DNA from: Chlorobium sp.
GTDB lineage: Bacteria > Bacteroidota > Chlorobiia > Chlorobiales > Chlorobiaceae
DNA: 64,000 nucleotides
Reading direction: 5' to 3'
NCBI RefSeq assembly: GCF_021740465.1
Contig: NZ_JAIOZR010000004.1
Span: 62,001-126,000, forward strand
Shown: positions 18,262-27,444 of the stretch, piece after piece
How positions within the stretch are numbered: the first letter of the stretch is position 1
Layout: each line of letters begins with the position of its first letter
Notes under the pieces: generated by a model
The model's database searches: none
What the model was told of the DNA's origin: nothing
The model's input: the letters and a program-made list of their open reading frames with translations, nothing else
Program-made: the position numbers and the translations under genes

Positions 18262-18807
18262 TTAAGCTTTGGATATAACAAGATCGTCGCCTTCGACCCG
18301 CACGGCATAAGGGGCAAGAGGCAACGGCTGCGGACCGGAAATGATTTCGCCGGTCTGCTGGTACTTCGCTCCGTGGCAGGGGCAGAAAATGAGGTTATCC
18401 TTGTCTTCCCAGCGGACAAGACAGCCGAGGTGCGTACAGACGGCGCTGCAGGCCGTGAGTTTTCCGTTGTCGTTGATAACGATGACCTTGTCCGCGTTGA
18501 ACGGGTAGATCTTTCCGGTGTTTTCCGGTACTTCCGAAGCTTTGCCTACAACCATTTCGTTCACGTTTGTCACTTCCTTGACGGGAGGAATAATGTACTT
18601 GACAACCGGATAGAGCGTCGATACCGCTACTGCGGCACCTACACCTCCTACCACCTTGCCCAGAAAACTGCGACGTTCGAAATTAACTCCCTTCAGACCG
18701 TCTTCCCTTGGTTTTCCGCCGGAAACCGCTCCGGAGGAAGAGGCTGAAGCACTCTCTCCAAGTCCGCCCATTCGGGCCGGGCTCTTGAAATTACCTTGTT
18801 GTGCCAT
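18262..18807 (-). CDS. petC: Rieske [2Fe-2S] protein
   Basis: A 181-residue Rieske protein. The cluster boxes are CTHLGC (C124, H126, with C129 for the disulfide) and CPCHG (C142 disulfide, C144 and H145 cluster ligands). The N-terminus carries a twin-arginine-like motif ERRSFLGK (about 44-51) ahead of a hydrophobic segment, consistent with Tat insertion and retention as a membrane anchor. Residues 1-40 are Gly/Ser-rich. It precedes petB as in the petCB operon of Chlorobaculum tepidum. Confidence 0.96.
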   Translation of the reverse strand: MAQQGNFKSPARMGGLGESASASSSGAVSGGKPREDGLKGVNFERRSFLGKVVGGVGAAVAVSTLYPVVKYIIPPVKEVTNVNEMVVGKASEVPENTGKIYPFNADKVIVINDNGKLTACSAVCTHLGCLVRWEDKDNLIFCPCHGAKYQQTGEIISGPQPLPLAPYAVRVEGDDLVISKA

Positions 18808-18941
18808 TACAATCTATCTCCTTTTTAAAGATATTGTTAAGAAATCAATGCCTTGCCGGCCGCCCCGTCCTTCCTGCCGTTTCAGCGGCCCGCACAGTTC
18901 TCTTACACGGTAGTACAAACAAACTTTGAAGTTATAATTTT

Positions 18942-20072
18942 TTACCGTTTAAACCAATCGGAACAGCTTTTAAAAAAATTATAATAGTCATACATAAAGG
19001 ATCTCTCTCCATCCCTCCATATCCTGCTGCGGGTGAAGAACCGCATGAAGTGCGACTGGAGCCTGACCGGATTGAGATACTCCGAAATCCCGTTGATTCC
19101 GTTGAGATGCTGACCGTCGATACAGAGCGAAATGTTCGATGCGAACCTGAGATAAAACGGCCCGGCATCGAGCACTTTTTTCTGCAAAACGGTTACCGAA
19201 ACATCTCCCCCTTTGAGTTCGAGAGTCCTGCCGTGAAGTGGCGCGAAAAAGCCTGTCGAAAAATCACGCTCCCTGAACCGGAGAGAATCCGTAACCGAAA
19301 CCTTCCCCAGGACATTGTCATGCAGCATCAGCAGGCTCACCGGCTGATAGGCGGTGTTCCTGAAGAAAATCATATAGTAAATCAGGTCGTAGCGCTCCGA
19401 AAACGCCCTTCCCCAGTACCAGCGGGAGATATACTCCTGCATGGGCATGGTTCCAAGGTTGTGGTCGTGATAGCCGTGAGCCCTGAGTTCGATGCGTCGC
19501 AGGCCTCCGCCGTTTTCTCCGGAAATTTCGATATGCCCTTCGACCTCGGCCCTCGGAACGCTCAGAAGCCACTGATGACGGGAATGCAGCGCTGCGTTGT
19601 TGCTGTCTTTTTTTGAGTATTGCGCCCTTCGGCTGACCTTGAACAGGAGTTCCGCACTGACCTTGCGGTTACGGGCGGGAAAATCGAAATCGACGACAAG
19701 ACGGTATTCGTCCCTGAAGGCATCATAAAAAAACCGGTTGTTTTCAAACCGGAGACCGATCCCCTCCCGGCTGCTTTCGAAAAGGCCGTTACCGCCCTCC
19801 CTGATGAAATTGAGCGTTTCCCTGCCCTGCTCATAAAGCTGAAAACTGAAGCCCGCGTAGTCGGATGACAATGGAAGCGTTGAAACAGCCTTGCGTTTCC
19901 AGTCGTCATAGTGCTGCATGTAGTAAGGGGAGAAGGGAAAGCCGGAAAACCAGATAAGTACGACGGAGACTCCGCTTGACTTGTCTTCCGCATCGAAATA
20001 CCACCATTCATAGGCGCCCGGCTCCTGCATGTCGTGCCAGACTTCCTGATGAGGTTCTGTGGTGATATTCAT
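18942..20072 (-). CDS. crtC: Carotenoid 1,2-hydratase (CrtC family)
   Basis: A 376-residue member of the hydroxyneurosporene synthase/CrtC family. Family landmarks are EWWYFDAED near the N-terminus and AHGYHDHNLGTMPM plus WYWGRAFSERYDLIYY in the centre, with several conserved His and Trp residues. In green sulfur bacteria CrtC hydrates the 1',2' double bond of chlorobactene or gamma-carotene to give OH-chlorobactene, which is then glycosylated for chlorosomes. It sits directly upstream of petC-petB on the same strand, as I recall for C. tepidum. The 134-base gap to petC leaves room for a separate promoter. Confidence 0.85.
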   Translation of the reverse strand: MNITTEPHQEVWHDMQEPGAYEWWYFDAEDKSSGVSVVLIWFSGFPFSPYYMQHYDDWKRKAVSTLPLSSDYAGFSFQLYEQGRETLNFIREGGNGLFESSREGIGLRFENNRFFYDAFRDEYRLVVDFDFPARNRKVSAELLFKVSRRAQYSKKDSNNAALHSRHQWLLSVPRAEVEGHIEISGENGGGLRRIELRAHGYHDHNLGTMPMQEYISRWYWGRAFSERYDLIYYMIFFRNTAYQPVSLLMLHDNVLGKVSVTDSLRFRERDFSTGFFAPLHGRTLELKGGDVSVTVLQKKVLDAGPFYLRFASNISLCIDGQHLNGINGISEYLNPVRLQSHFMRFFTRSRIWRDGERSFMYDYYNFFKSCSDWFKR

Positions 20073-20217
20073 ACCGGAAATTATGCGATTCTGTCATGAA
20101 AAGCCGCTCTGCTGAATACAGGCTTTTTCTGGAAAATCAAAAGGAAAAAAGCAGGAAGTGAAGGAAGAAATGTGTTCGGTTTTTTCCGGAGCAGCGAGGA
20201 AATCCGGAAAAACCCGG

Positions 20218-20290
20218 TGGACAGAGAGGGAATCGAACCCCCGACACAAGGATTTTCAGTCCTTTGCTCTACCAACTGAGCTATCTGTCC
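20218..20290 (-). tRNA. tRNA-Phe (GAA)
   Basis: A 73-nt cloverleaf on the minus strand: acceptor GGACAGA (20290-20284) pairs with TCTGTCC, D arm GCTCAGTTGGTAGAGC, anticodon loop CTGAAAA with anticodon GAA, and T loop GGTTCGATTCC. The 3' CCA is not encoded. It lies between gltX and crtC; a long imperfect hairpin (20178-20215) follows it but lacks a T-run in the transcript direction. Confidence 0.97.
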
Positions 20291-20378
20291 ATGTTTTTCT
20301 GTTTGTGAGGCACATAATAACAAACGCACTCGAAAAATCAAAAGAAAAAAACACCGCAAAAAAGGATTCCCGCTGCAG

Positions 20379-20404
20379 GCCGGAACGGAATCTTCCGCTC
20401 CGGC
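20379..20404 (-). terminator. Hairpin downstream of gltX
   Basis: A 12-base stem with a two-base loop immediately after the gltX stop; the one mismatch on the plus strand becomes a G-U pair in the minus-strand RNA. A T-run follows only about 15 bases later, so efficiency as a terminator is uncertain. Confidence 0.45.
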
Positions 20405-20413
20405 TTTCGGCAG

Positions 20414-21922
20414 CTAAAGCTTTGCGGATATCTGCCCGATCCCTTTCGAAATCCTGCGCAGCACGGCCTCCCGGCCCAGCACTTCAAGCATGTGATAGAG
20501 GCTCGGCCCGAAGCTTACCCCCGAAGCGACAATTCTGAGCGGATGAATCAGAACGGCGGGCTTCAGCCCTCTGGGTGCGACAAAATCTTTAAGCGCAGCC
20601 TCGATCGTTTCGGCACTGAAGGGATCGAGTGTCTCGAGCACCGAAGAGAACTCCCGGAGAAGACCGTTGGTTTCGGGTGTCCAGCGCTTCTGCACCGCCT
20701 CCTCCTCATAGGCCTCCGGCTCGAAGAAAAAGTAGGAGGAGAAAGTCACGAATTCATGTTCGAATCCCACCCTCTCGCGCATCAGTTCGATAACAGCTTC
20801 AAGATAGCTGTCGCTGGTGATCACCTCGACGGAAAGAGGGGTCTCTTTCCTCGATAGTTCCGCCGCAAGCAGCGGTTTGATCGTCCTGATGATATCTGCC
20901 GCCGGCCGACTCTTGATATACTGCTTTTCAAGCCAGTTGAGCTTTTCGACGTTGAAAACGGCACCGGCCTTGCCGACGCGTTCGAGCGAAAATTTCTCGA
21001 TAAGCTCCTGCAGACTGTAGACCTCCTGCTCGGTTCCCTCACCTTCATTCCAGCCAAGCATGGCAACAAAGTTCACGATGGTGTCGCAGCTGTACCCCTT
21101 GCGGATATAATCCTCGACCGCCACATCCCCCTGTCGTTTGCTGAGTTTCGAACGATCCGGGTTGAGCAGAAGGGGAAGATGGGCGAATTTGGGCGGCTCC
21201 CACCCGAAAAACTCGTAGAGCAGCAGATGTTTCGGCATGGAGGGGAGCCACTCTTCACCACGGATGATGTGCGTGAACTCCATGAGATGATCGTCGATAA
21301 CGCTGGCAAAATGATAGGTCGGAAATCCGTCGGATTTCATGAGCACCTGATCGTCGATGGTAGAGGAGTCGAATTCTACAGGGCCCCTGATCATATCCTC
21401 GAACCATACGGAAATATAATCGGGGACTTTCATGCGGATCACATACCGGACGCCTTCCGCCATTTTCTTTCTGATCTCGCCCGAAGGCATTGACCCGCCC
21501 ATCTCTTCGGGCAGCCATTTCCGGTTGTATTTCGGCTGGAGTCCCTGTTTCAGCTGCAGCTCCCGGTTCTCTTCAAGCTCTTCGGAGGTCGAAAAACAGT
21601 AGTATGCATTTTTGTCTTCAAGCAGACGGTCACAGTACTGTCGGTAGATATGCAGTCTTTCCGACTGGACGTAAGGGCCGTAGTTTCCTCCGTGCTCGGG
21701 GCTTTCGTCAGCCACAATCCCCGCCCACTCGAGCGTCTTGATGAGATTGTGCTGCGCATCCTCGACTTTCCTGCTCTGATCGGTGTCTTCGATTCTGATA
21801 ATGAAGTCCCCTTTCATTTTTTTTGCGAACAGGTAGTTGTAGAGCGCTGTCCGAAGACCGCCTACATGCAGATAACCTGTCGGAGAGGGAGCAAACCTGG
21901 TTCTGACCCTTTGAGCAACCAT
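20414..21922 (-). CDS. gltX: Glutamate--tRNA ligase
   Basis: A 502-residue class I synthetase. The HIGH-type motif is in [12 protein letters not shown] (residues 11-22) and the KMSKS-type motif is KLSKRQG (about 258-264). Length and the alpha-helical anticodon-binding C-terminus are normal. Because gatA is also in this window, the enzyme is likely the non-discriminating form that charges tRNA-Gln with Glu for transamidation; that is inferred from gene content. Divergent from ftsH across 276 bases. Confidence 0.96.
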   Translation of the reverse strand: MVAQRVRTRFAPSPTGYLHVGGLRTALYNYLFAKKMKGDFIIRIEDTDQSRKVEDAQHNLIKTLEWAGIVADESPEHGGNYGPYVQSERLHIYRQYCDRLLEDKNAYYCFSTSEELEENRELQLKQGLQPKYNRKWLPEEMGGSMPSGEIRKKMAEGVRYVIRMKVPDYISVWFEDMIRGPVEFDSSTIDDQVLMKSDGFPTYHFASVIDDHLMEFTHIIRGEEWLPSMPKHLLLYEFFGWEPPKFAHLPLLLNPDRSKLSKRQGDVAVEDYIRKGYSCDTIVNFVAMLGWNEGEGTEQEVYSLQELIEKFSLERVGKAGAVFNVEKLNWLEKQYIKSRPAADIIRTIKPLLAAELSRKETPLSVEVITSDSYLEAVIELMRERVGFEHEFVTFSSYFFFEPEAYEEEAVQKRWTPETNGLLREFSSVLETLDPFSAETIEAALKDFVAPRGLKPAVLIHPLRIVASGVSFGPSLYHMLEVLGREAVLRRISKGIGQISAKL

Positions 21923-22198
21923 AATGTGACGTAAAACTGTTTATTGAATTTTATTGACAGGAGATTAAATACCGGTGTCGGGAGCAATGAATTTATAAAA
22001 ATCCCGCTGTTTTTTGAAGGGACAAAATCTCTCGGAGCCAGAAGGCAATATAAAACCCGGTTCTCCACCCTCAAAAGCATGTTCTCGGAAGCATTTAACA
22101 ATAAACTTTTTGCATTCGATTGCAGTTTACTTTTAATTACTTTTAAAGGCGTAAGTTAACCTTGACTGCGCTTTTTCCTTCAATCACGGAACATTTTT

Positions 22199-24157
22199 AT
22201 GCCCGAACCCAGGAAAAAAAATACAACAAAAGAGAGCGGCCGAAATATTTTCAGACCGGTAAGAGATAGCGGGCAACGGCCGGAGCGCGATCCGGAAAAC
22301 AGCGGCGGCAGTCCGGCAAGGTTCCCTGGTTTTCTTGTTATCATGATGCTGGGGCTTCTGTCGCTTTTCGTGTTCCAGCGTTTCTTTTCGGCTCCCGCAA
22401 ATCCGGAAATCACCTACAACCAATACCGCAAGGTGGTTGACGGCGGCATTGTGGCTGATGCCACAATAGAAACCTATGCCGACAGATCTGCGAAGCTGAA
22501 CGGAAAACTGAAAACACCCTCACCGCTCGAACTGAAAAACGGAACCTTTCTTAAAACAGACCGATTCAGCGTCACTATTCCCTCGTTCACCACGGAACAG
22601 GCCGACCTGCTGGCGGCAAAAGGGATTCAGGTAACCGTTGAGGAAGGCGCCGACAGCCTCAATACCTTCCTGATGCTCTTCGCACCATGGATAATCTTCG
22701 GTCTGATCTATTTCTTCATGTTCCGGCGTATGGCTCAACAGAACGGAGGAGCAGCAAAAAACATGTTCAGCTTCGGCAAGAGTCGCGCCAAGATGATCAG
22801 TGAATTCGACGTGAAAGTGAGCTTCAGGGATGTTGCCGGAGTTGATGAAGCTGTCGAGGAGCTGAAGGAAACCGTTGAATTTCTCACCAATCCCGAAAGG
22901 TTCCAGAAAATAGGCGGAAAAATCCCCAAGGGGGTTCTCCTGCTCGGCCCTCCGGGAACAGGCAAGACCCTTCTGGCAAAAGCCATTGCCGGCGAAGCCA
23001 AGGTTCCTTTCTTTTCGATCTCTGGCGCCGATTTCGTTGAAATGTTTGTCGGTGTAGGAGCCGCCCGTGTGAGGGATCTGTTCGAACAGGCAAAGAAAAA
23101 CTCCCCGTGCATTGTGTTCATCGATGAAATCGATGCTGTCGGCAGAAGCCGGGGTGCCGGTCTCGGCGGAGGTCACGACGAACGGGAACAGACCCTTAAC
23201 CAGTTACTGGTGGAAATGGACGGGTTCACCACCACCGACAATGTCATCCTGATCGCTGCGACAAACCGTCCGGATGTACTCGATACCGCACTGCTCAGAC
23301 CGGGAAGATTCGATCGTCAGATCACCATCGACAAACCCGATATCCGGGGCAGGGAGGCCATTCTTGCCATTCACACGCGAAAAACCCCTCTTGCAGGTGA
23401 TGTGAGCATCTCCATTCTCGCAAAAAGCACGCCCGGCTTTTCCGGTGCCGATCTGGCGAATCTGGTGAATGAAGCCGCACTCATCGCTTCCAGAAGCGAC
23501 AAGGAGAGCATCGATGCTTCCGATTTCGAACAGGCCCGCGACAAGGTGCTGATGGGCCCGGAACGAAAAAGCATGTACCTTTCCGAGGAACAGAAAAAGC
23601 TTACCGCCTATCACGAGGCTGGTCATGTACTGGTAGCCGCCAATACCGAGGGTTCGGATCCCATCCACAAGGTAACCATCATCCCGAGAGGCCGAAGCCT
23701 CGGGCTCACCGCCTATCTGCCCATCGAGGACCGCTACACCCAGAACCGGCAGTATCTTCTGGCCATCATTACTTATGCGCTCGGTGGCAGGGCTGCCGAA
23801 GAGCTGGTGTTCAACGAAATCACCACCGGAGCAGCCAACGACATCGAACGGGCTACTGACCTGGCCCGCAGAATGGTAAGACAATGGGGCATGAGCGACA
23901 AGCTCGGGCCCATCAATTACGGCGACAGCCATAAAGAGGTGTTTCTCGGCAAGGATTACTCGCACATTCGCGAGTATAGTGAAGAAACCGCCCTGCAAAT
24001 CGACAATGAAGTCAGCAAAATCATTATCGAGTGTATGGACAATGCAAAAAAGATTCTCAGCGAAAAAAAGGAGCTGCTCCACCGGCTTGCCGAAAACCTT
24101 ATCGAGAAAGAAACCCTGAATGCGGAAGAGATAGCCGCAATCATCGGAACCACATAG
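22199..24157 (+). CDS. ftsH: ATP-dependent zinc metalloprotease FtsH
   Basis: A 652-residue membrane AAA+ protease. After a polar N-terminal tail of about 40 residues come transmembrane helix 1 (about 44-62), a periplasmic domain and helix 2 (about 157-178). The AAA module has Walker A GPPGTGKT (250-257), Walker B in [12 protein letters not shown] and the second region of homology [20 protein letters not shown]. The zinc site is HEAGH (472-476). It degrades unassembled membrane proteins and selected regulators such as LpxC in other bacteria. Followed by a small TauE/SafE gene after 27 bases. Confidence 0.97.
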   Translation: MPEPRKKNTTKESGRNIFRPVRDSGQRPERDPENSGGSPARFPGFLVIMMLGLLSLFVFQRFFSAPANPEITYNQYRKVVDGGIVADATIETYADRSAKLNGKLKTPSPLELKNGTFLKTDRFSVTIPSFTTEQADLLAAKGIQVTVEEGADSLNTFLMLFAPWIIFGLIYFFMFRRMAQQNGGAAKNMFSFGKSRAKMISEFDVKVSFRDVAGVDEAVEELKETVEFLTNPERFQKIGGKIPKGVLLLGPPGTGKTLLAKAIAGEAKVPFFSISGADFVEMFVGVGAARVRDLFEQAKKNSPCIVFIDEIDAVGRSRGAGLGGGHDEREQTLNQLLVEMDGFTTTDNVILIAATNRPDVLDTALLRPGRFDRQITIDKPDIRGREAILAIHTRKTPLAGDVSISILAKSTPGFSGADLANLVNEAALIASRSDKESIDASDFEQARDKVLMGPERKSMYLSEEQKKLTAYHEAGHVLVAANTEGSDPIHKVTIIPRGRSLGLTAYLPIEDRYTQNRQYLLAIITYALGGRAAEELVFNEITTGAANDIERATDLARRMVRQWGMSDKLGPINYGDSHKEVFLGKDYSHIREYSEETALQIDNEVSKIIIECMDNAKKILSEKKELLHRLAENLIEKETLNAEEIAAIIGTT

Positions 24158-24184
24158 TGTTCCCTGTTTTCCGGAGCAACTGAA

Positions 24185-24562
24185 ATGTCAACGTTCATGC
24201 AGACGGTTTTGATGCTCATCACAGGCCTCGCGGCAGGCACGCTGTCGGGAATGTTCGGCGTCGGCGGCGGAATCATTATCGTTCCGGCACTGGTGCTGCT
24301 TTTCGGAATGAGCCAGCACAGCGCCAACGCAACCTCCCTTGTGGCTCTCCTGCTGCCTGTCGGTCTTCTCGGCATTATGGAGTATTACCGCTCCGGCAAG
24401 ATCACCACGGACAACATCTGGATGGGGCTGATTATTGCAGCCGGACTGTTCGCAGGAGCTTTTTTCGGCGCAAGAATAGCGACTGCGCTTTCCGGCGACC
24501 TGCTCCGTAAAGCTTTTGCCATTTTCACAGGAATTGTTGCCCTTCGTTTATGGTTTAAATAA
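24185..24562 (+). CDS. Half-size TauE/SafE family membrane protein
   Basis: A 125-residue protein with about four hydrophobic helices. The N-terminus LAAGTLSGMFGVGGGIIIVPAL is the hallmark repeat of TauE/SafE anion exporters. Full-length members have two such repeats in about 250 residues; this one has a single repeat and ends cleanly at a stop after RLWFK, with no second repeat in the following 35 bases in any frame. It probably works as a homo-oligomer, or is paired with another half elsewhere. Substrate (sulfite, sulfoacetate or other) unknown. Probably co-transcribed with ftsH. Confidence 0.8.
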   Translation: MSTFMQTVLMLITGLAAGTLSGMFGVGGGIIIVPALVLLFGMSQHSANATSLVALLLPVGLLGIMEYYRSGKITTDNIWMGLIIAAGLFAGAFFGARIATALSGDLLRKAFAIFTGIVALRLWFK

Positions 24563-24597
24563 CTACATACACTACAATAACCTAAGTCATTGTCACC

Positions 24598-24906
24598 ATG
24601 GGAAACACAACCACAAAAGCTGATCTGGTCAATGTGATCGCTCACAAGACAGGCATGACAAAAAACGAAACCGAATCCGTGGTTGACTGCCTGTTCGAAA
24701 GCATCATCGAGTCACTGAAAGCCGGCAAAAGAATCGAGATCAGGGGATTCGGATCATTCAATATCCGGCACAAGAACCTGCGTCAGGCAAGAAACCCGAG
24801 AACAGGAGAGAAGGTAACGGTCGATCCCAAGAACGTCCCTACCTTCAAAATCTCCAAGGAGTTCAAGCATGCGGTCAGCGAGAGCCTGAAAAACGGTACG
24901 GTATAA
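24598..24906 (+). CDS. HU/IHF family DNA-binding protein
   Basis: A 102-residue histone-like protein. The dimerisation half is TKADLVNVIAHKTGMTKNETE and the DNA-binding arm contains IRGFGSFNIRHKNLRQARNPRTGEKV with the Pro that intercalates DNA (RNP). The C-terminus is slightly longer than E. coli HU. HU versus IHF cannot be decided. It begins 35 bases after the TauE-like gene and is convergent with the gene at 24974. Confidence 0.93.
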   Translation: MGNTTTKADLVNVIAHKTGMTKNETESVVDCLFESIIESLKAGKRIEIRGFGSFNIRHKNLRQARNPRTGEKVTVDPKNVPTFKISKEFKHAVSESLKNGTV

Positions 24907-24973
24907 GGGCACACCGGGGGATTCAACCGGATGAAACGACAGGCGTCCTTCTCATAGGGCGCACAAATTCAAT

Positions 24974-25369
24974 TCAGAGGTAGAACGGATTGTCAATCTG
25001 CTCGAAGGTAACAAGCCGGTGTGTCTCGACGTCACGAAAGCATACCTTGATGTAGTGAATGTTTTCAGACAAAAAAATGTCGGTTCCTTTTTCTGCGGCA
25101 TGCAGAATGATATGGCCTTTGTGGTGACCGAGTTCTCTGCCGAGATCTCCCCATTTTCTGAAAACAAGATTGGTATAGCCCTCCCCTTCCCGTATGAAAA
25201 GAAGTTCGGGGTCGGCAATATCCGTAATGAGTTCCGGAGATGAAAGCAGTGACATCTCCTTGCCAAGCCAGATGCTCAGCAGTTCCAGATGAAACGGTAT
25301 AAACAGGGAATTACGGATATAGAACCCCTTTTCCCCATTCCTGATCGCATCGGTGAAGCGTTTCCTCAT
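24974..25369 (-). CDS. Hypothetical protein downstream of the NhaD-type antiporter
   Basis: A 131-residue protein when started at the ATG complementary to 25367-25369 (MRKRFTDAIRNGEKG); an earlier in-frame ATG would extend into the antiporter gene. I recognise no family. It has no signal peptide or membrane segment and looks like a soluble mixed alpha/beta protein (LFIREGEGYTNLVFRKWGDLG, HHKGHIILHAAEKGTDIFL). It starts 13 bases after the antiporter stop, so it is likely co-transcribed and may modify or assist it. Confidence 0.6.
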   Translation of the reverse strand: MRKRFTDAIRNGEKGFYIRNSLFIPFHLELLSIWLGKEMSLLSSPELITDIADPELLFIREGEGYTNLVFRKWGDLGRELGHHKGHIILHAAEKGTDIFLSENIHYIKVCFRDVETHRLVTFEQIDNPFYL

Positions 25370-25382
25370 GCCATAGAGATCG

Positions 25383-26822
25383 TTAGTAGTTGAAAAAAAG
25401 GAACCATAGCACCGCAAAAACAGGTATCAGCAACGGCAGTGAATATTTATAGACATACTCGAGAAAATCCGGCACATCGGCTCCGGTCTGGGCGGCGATG
25501 TTTTTCACCATGAAATTCGGAGCATTGCCGATATAGGTCATAGCACCGAAAAACACCGATGCAACGGAAATGGCCATCAGATAAATTCCCGAGGAGACAT
25601 CTCCTTCGATCGGAGAAGCCATTCCGGAGGCAAAGGCCCGGATGTCACCGGGGTCGGCCAGATCGAGACCGAACTTTCCGAGAGCCCCCGCCAGGAAGTT
25701 AAGGTATGTCGGCGCGTTGTCGAGCACTCCCGAGAGCGCTCCGGTCATCCAGTAAAAGGTTGTTACAGAAAACTCCGCCGCATGCGTTGCGGCATACGCA
25801 CCGATCAGCTCGAGTGCCGGAATCATGGTTGCAAAGATGCCGATAAACAGGAAGGAGACCTCCCTTATCGGTTCGAAGTTGAATTCATTGCCGCCAAGGG
25901 CATCGGGATCGGCTGTCCTGTATGCGACAAATGCCACGCCAAACATGATCAGCTCCCGGATGCCAAACGGCAGACGGAAAATCTCCTGCAGGCTCGGAAA
26001 GCCGCTGATGACAGCCGGATCGAGAAACACCGAGACAATGATGACGCCGAGCCAGATGAAGTTTTTCCCTCCGGTAATGGATATCCCCCCTTTTGCATCC
26101 CTGCCTGTCGCGCCTCCCTTCCCTGCCCGAAAATCGAGAAGCATGAAGATGCTGACCAGAACGGCAATGGTAAGGCTCCAGGGAAGCCAGACCTTCGATA
26201 TCACCCAGAAAAACGGCACCCCCTTGAGAAATCCGAGAAAAAGCGGAGGGTCCCCTATCGGCGTAAGTCCGCCTCCGATATTGCTGACAATGAAGATGAA
26301 AAACACAATATGGAAAGCCTTGAGACGGCCTTCGTTAATGCGCATGAACGGTCTGATAAGCAGCATAGAGGCTCCTGTGGTGCCGATCAGGTTGGAGAGC
26401 GCAGCACCGAACAGCAGCAACATACCGTTGACGAGCGGCGCCCCCCTCCGTTCGATCCTGATGAGAATGCCTCCGGAGACCACAAAGAGTGAAGAAATCA
26501 GCGCAATGAACGAAAGATACTCTTCGAGTGTGTGCTCGAGGATGTGCAGCCCGTGTTCTATCATGAAACCGTAATAGGCGACCACGATTGCAGCCAGACC
26601 TGTAGCGACACCGGGATAGTGACGCTCCCAGAAACGGTGGTAGAAAAGCGGACCGGTTGCTATCATGAGCAGCAGGATCACGAAAGGCATAACAAGCCAT
26701 ACCGGGGGCAGGTGCCCTGCGGCAGATGGCGCTTCACCGGCAGCAAACAGCGGACTGCTGCCGGCAATAAAAAAGAACGTAAGAAACAGAAAGAAAAGGC
26801 CTGTTTTAATAATCCTGTTCAT
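25383..26822 (-). CDS. nhaD: NhaD-type sodium:proton antiporter
   Basis: A 479-residue polytopic membrane protein of the NhaD/ArsB ion-transporter superfamily. The start complementary to 26820-26822 gives an N-terminal signal-like helix (FFLFLTFFFIAGSSPLFAAG) and avoids overlap with apt; an upstream in-frame ATG would overlap it. Conserved stretches include SNIGGGLTPIGDPPLFLGFLKGVPF and GVLDNAPTYLNFLAGALG, the NhaD signature regions with buried Asp residues. It exports Na+ in exchange for H+, relevant to brackish or saline growth. Lies just downstream of apt. Confidence 0.88.
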   Translation of the reverse strand: MNRIIKTGLFFLFLTFFFIAGSSPLFAAGEAPSAAGHLPPVWLVMPFVILLLMIATGPLFYHRFWERHYPGVATGLAAIVVAYYGFMIEHGLHILEHTLEEYLSFIALISSLFVVSGGILIRIERRGAPLVNGMLLLFGAALSNLIGTTGASMLLIRPFMRINEGRLKAFHIVFFIFIVSNIGGGLTPIGDPPLFLGFLKGVPFFWVISKVWLPWSLTIAVLVSIFMLLDFRAGKGGATGRDAKGGISITGGKNFIWLGVIIVSVFLDPAVISGFPSLQEIFRLPFGIRELIMFGVAFVAYRTADPDALGGNEFNFEPIREVSFLFIGIFATMIPALELIGAYAATHAAEFSVTTFYWMTGALSGVLDNAPTYLNFLAGALGKFGLDLADPGDIRAFASGMASPIEGDVSSGIYLMAISVASVFFGAMTYIGNAPNFMVKNIAAQTGADVPDFLEYVYKYSLPLLIPVFAVLWFLFFNY

Positions 26823-26856
26823 GAGAAAACCGGAAAAGGAATGACTTGCAATTTTT

Positions 26857-27390
26857 TCAATCTCCCTCAAAGTCGGTCAGTGAATAAATGGCGTAGCCTT
26901 TTTCGCTGATCTTCCGCTCACCACCCACATCGGGAAGGTTGACGATAAAGGCCATCTCGGCAACAACACCCCCTACCTTTTCCACCAGTGCCGCGGCAGC
27001 AAGCGCAGTACCCCCGGTTGCAAGAAGATCATCGACAAGCAGCACCCTTGTACCTTTTTCCAGCGCATCCATGTGAATCTCGATCTTGTCGCTGCCGTAT
27101 TCGAGTTCATATTCCTGGGAAACCACATCCGCCGGCAGTTTTCCGGGTTTTCTGACCGGAACGAATCCCTTGCCAAGCGTATAGGAAAGCGCACCGCCGA
27201 TAATGAATCCGCGAGCTTCAATGCCAACAATCACATCAAAATCAACCCCGTTCTGCAGATAGTGCTGGGTAAAACTGTCGATCACAAGACGGAACCCCAC
27301 CGGGTCCTTGATCAGGGTAGTAATGTCGCGAAACATGATCCCTTTTTTAGGATAATCGGGAATCGAACGGATTCGGGATTTAATAGGCAT
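26857..27390 (-). CDS. apt: Adenine phosphoribosyltransferase
   Basis: A 177-residue purine-salvage enzyme joining adenine and PRPP to AMP. Started at the ATG complementary to 27388-27390 (MPIKSRIRSIPDYPKKGIMFRD), the usual APRT N-terminus. The PRPP-binding loop is VLLVDDLLATGGTALAA and the substrate region is IVGIEARGFIIGGAL. Full length. Between mtaB upstream and nhaD downstream on the same strand. Confidence 0.96.
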   Translation of the reverse strand: MPIKSRIRSIPDYPKKGIMFRDITTLIKDPVGFRLVIDSFTQHYLQNGVDFDVIVGIEARGFIIGGALSYTLGKGFVPVRKPGKLPADVVSQEYELEYGSDKIEIHMDALEKGTRVLLVDDLLATGGTALAAAALVEKVGGVVAEMAFIVNLPDVGGERKISEKGYAIYSLTDFEGD

Positions 27391-27444
27391 GGAATAAACG
27401 GGTTTAAGGGTTGCGAGCGTAGAGCCACAGGAGAAACCAAGCAC

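Noticed and set aside
20178-20215. Terminator after tRNA-Phe
   Set aside because: The stem is long but bulged, and in the minus-strand transcript the T-run comes before the stem, not after it.
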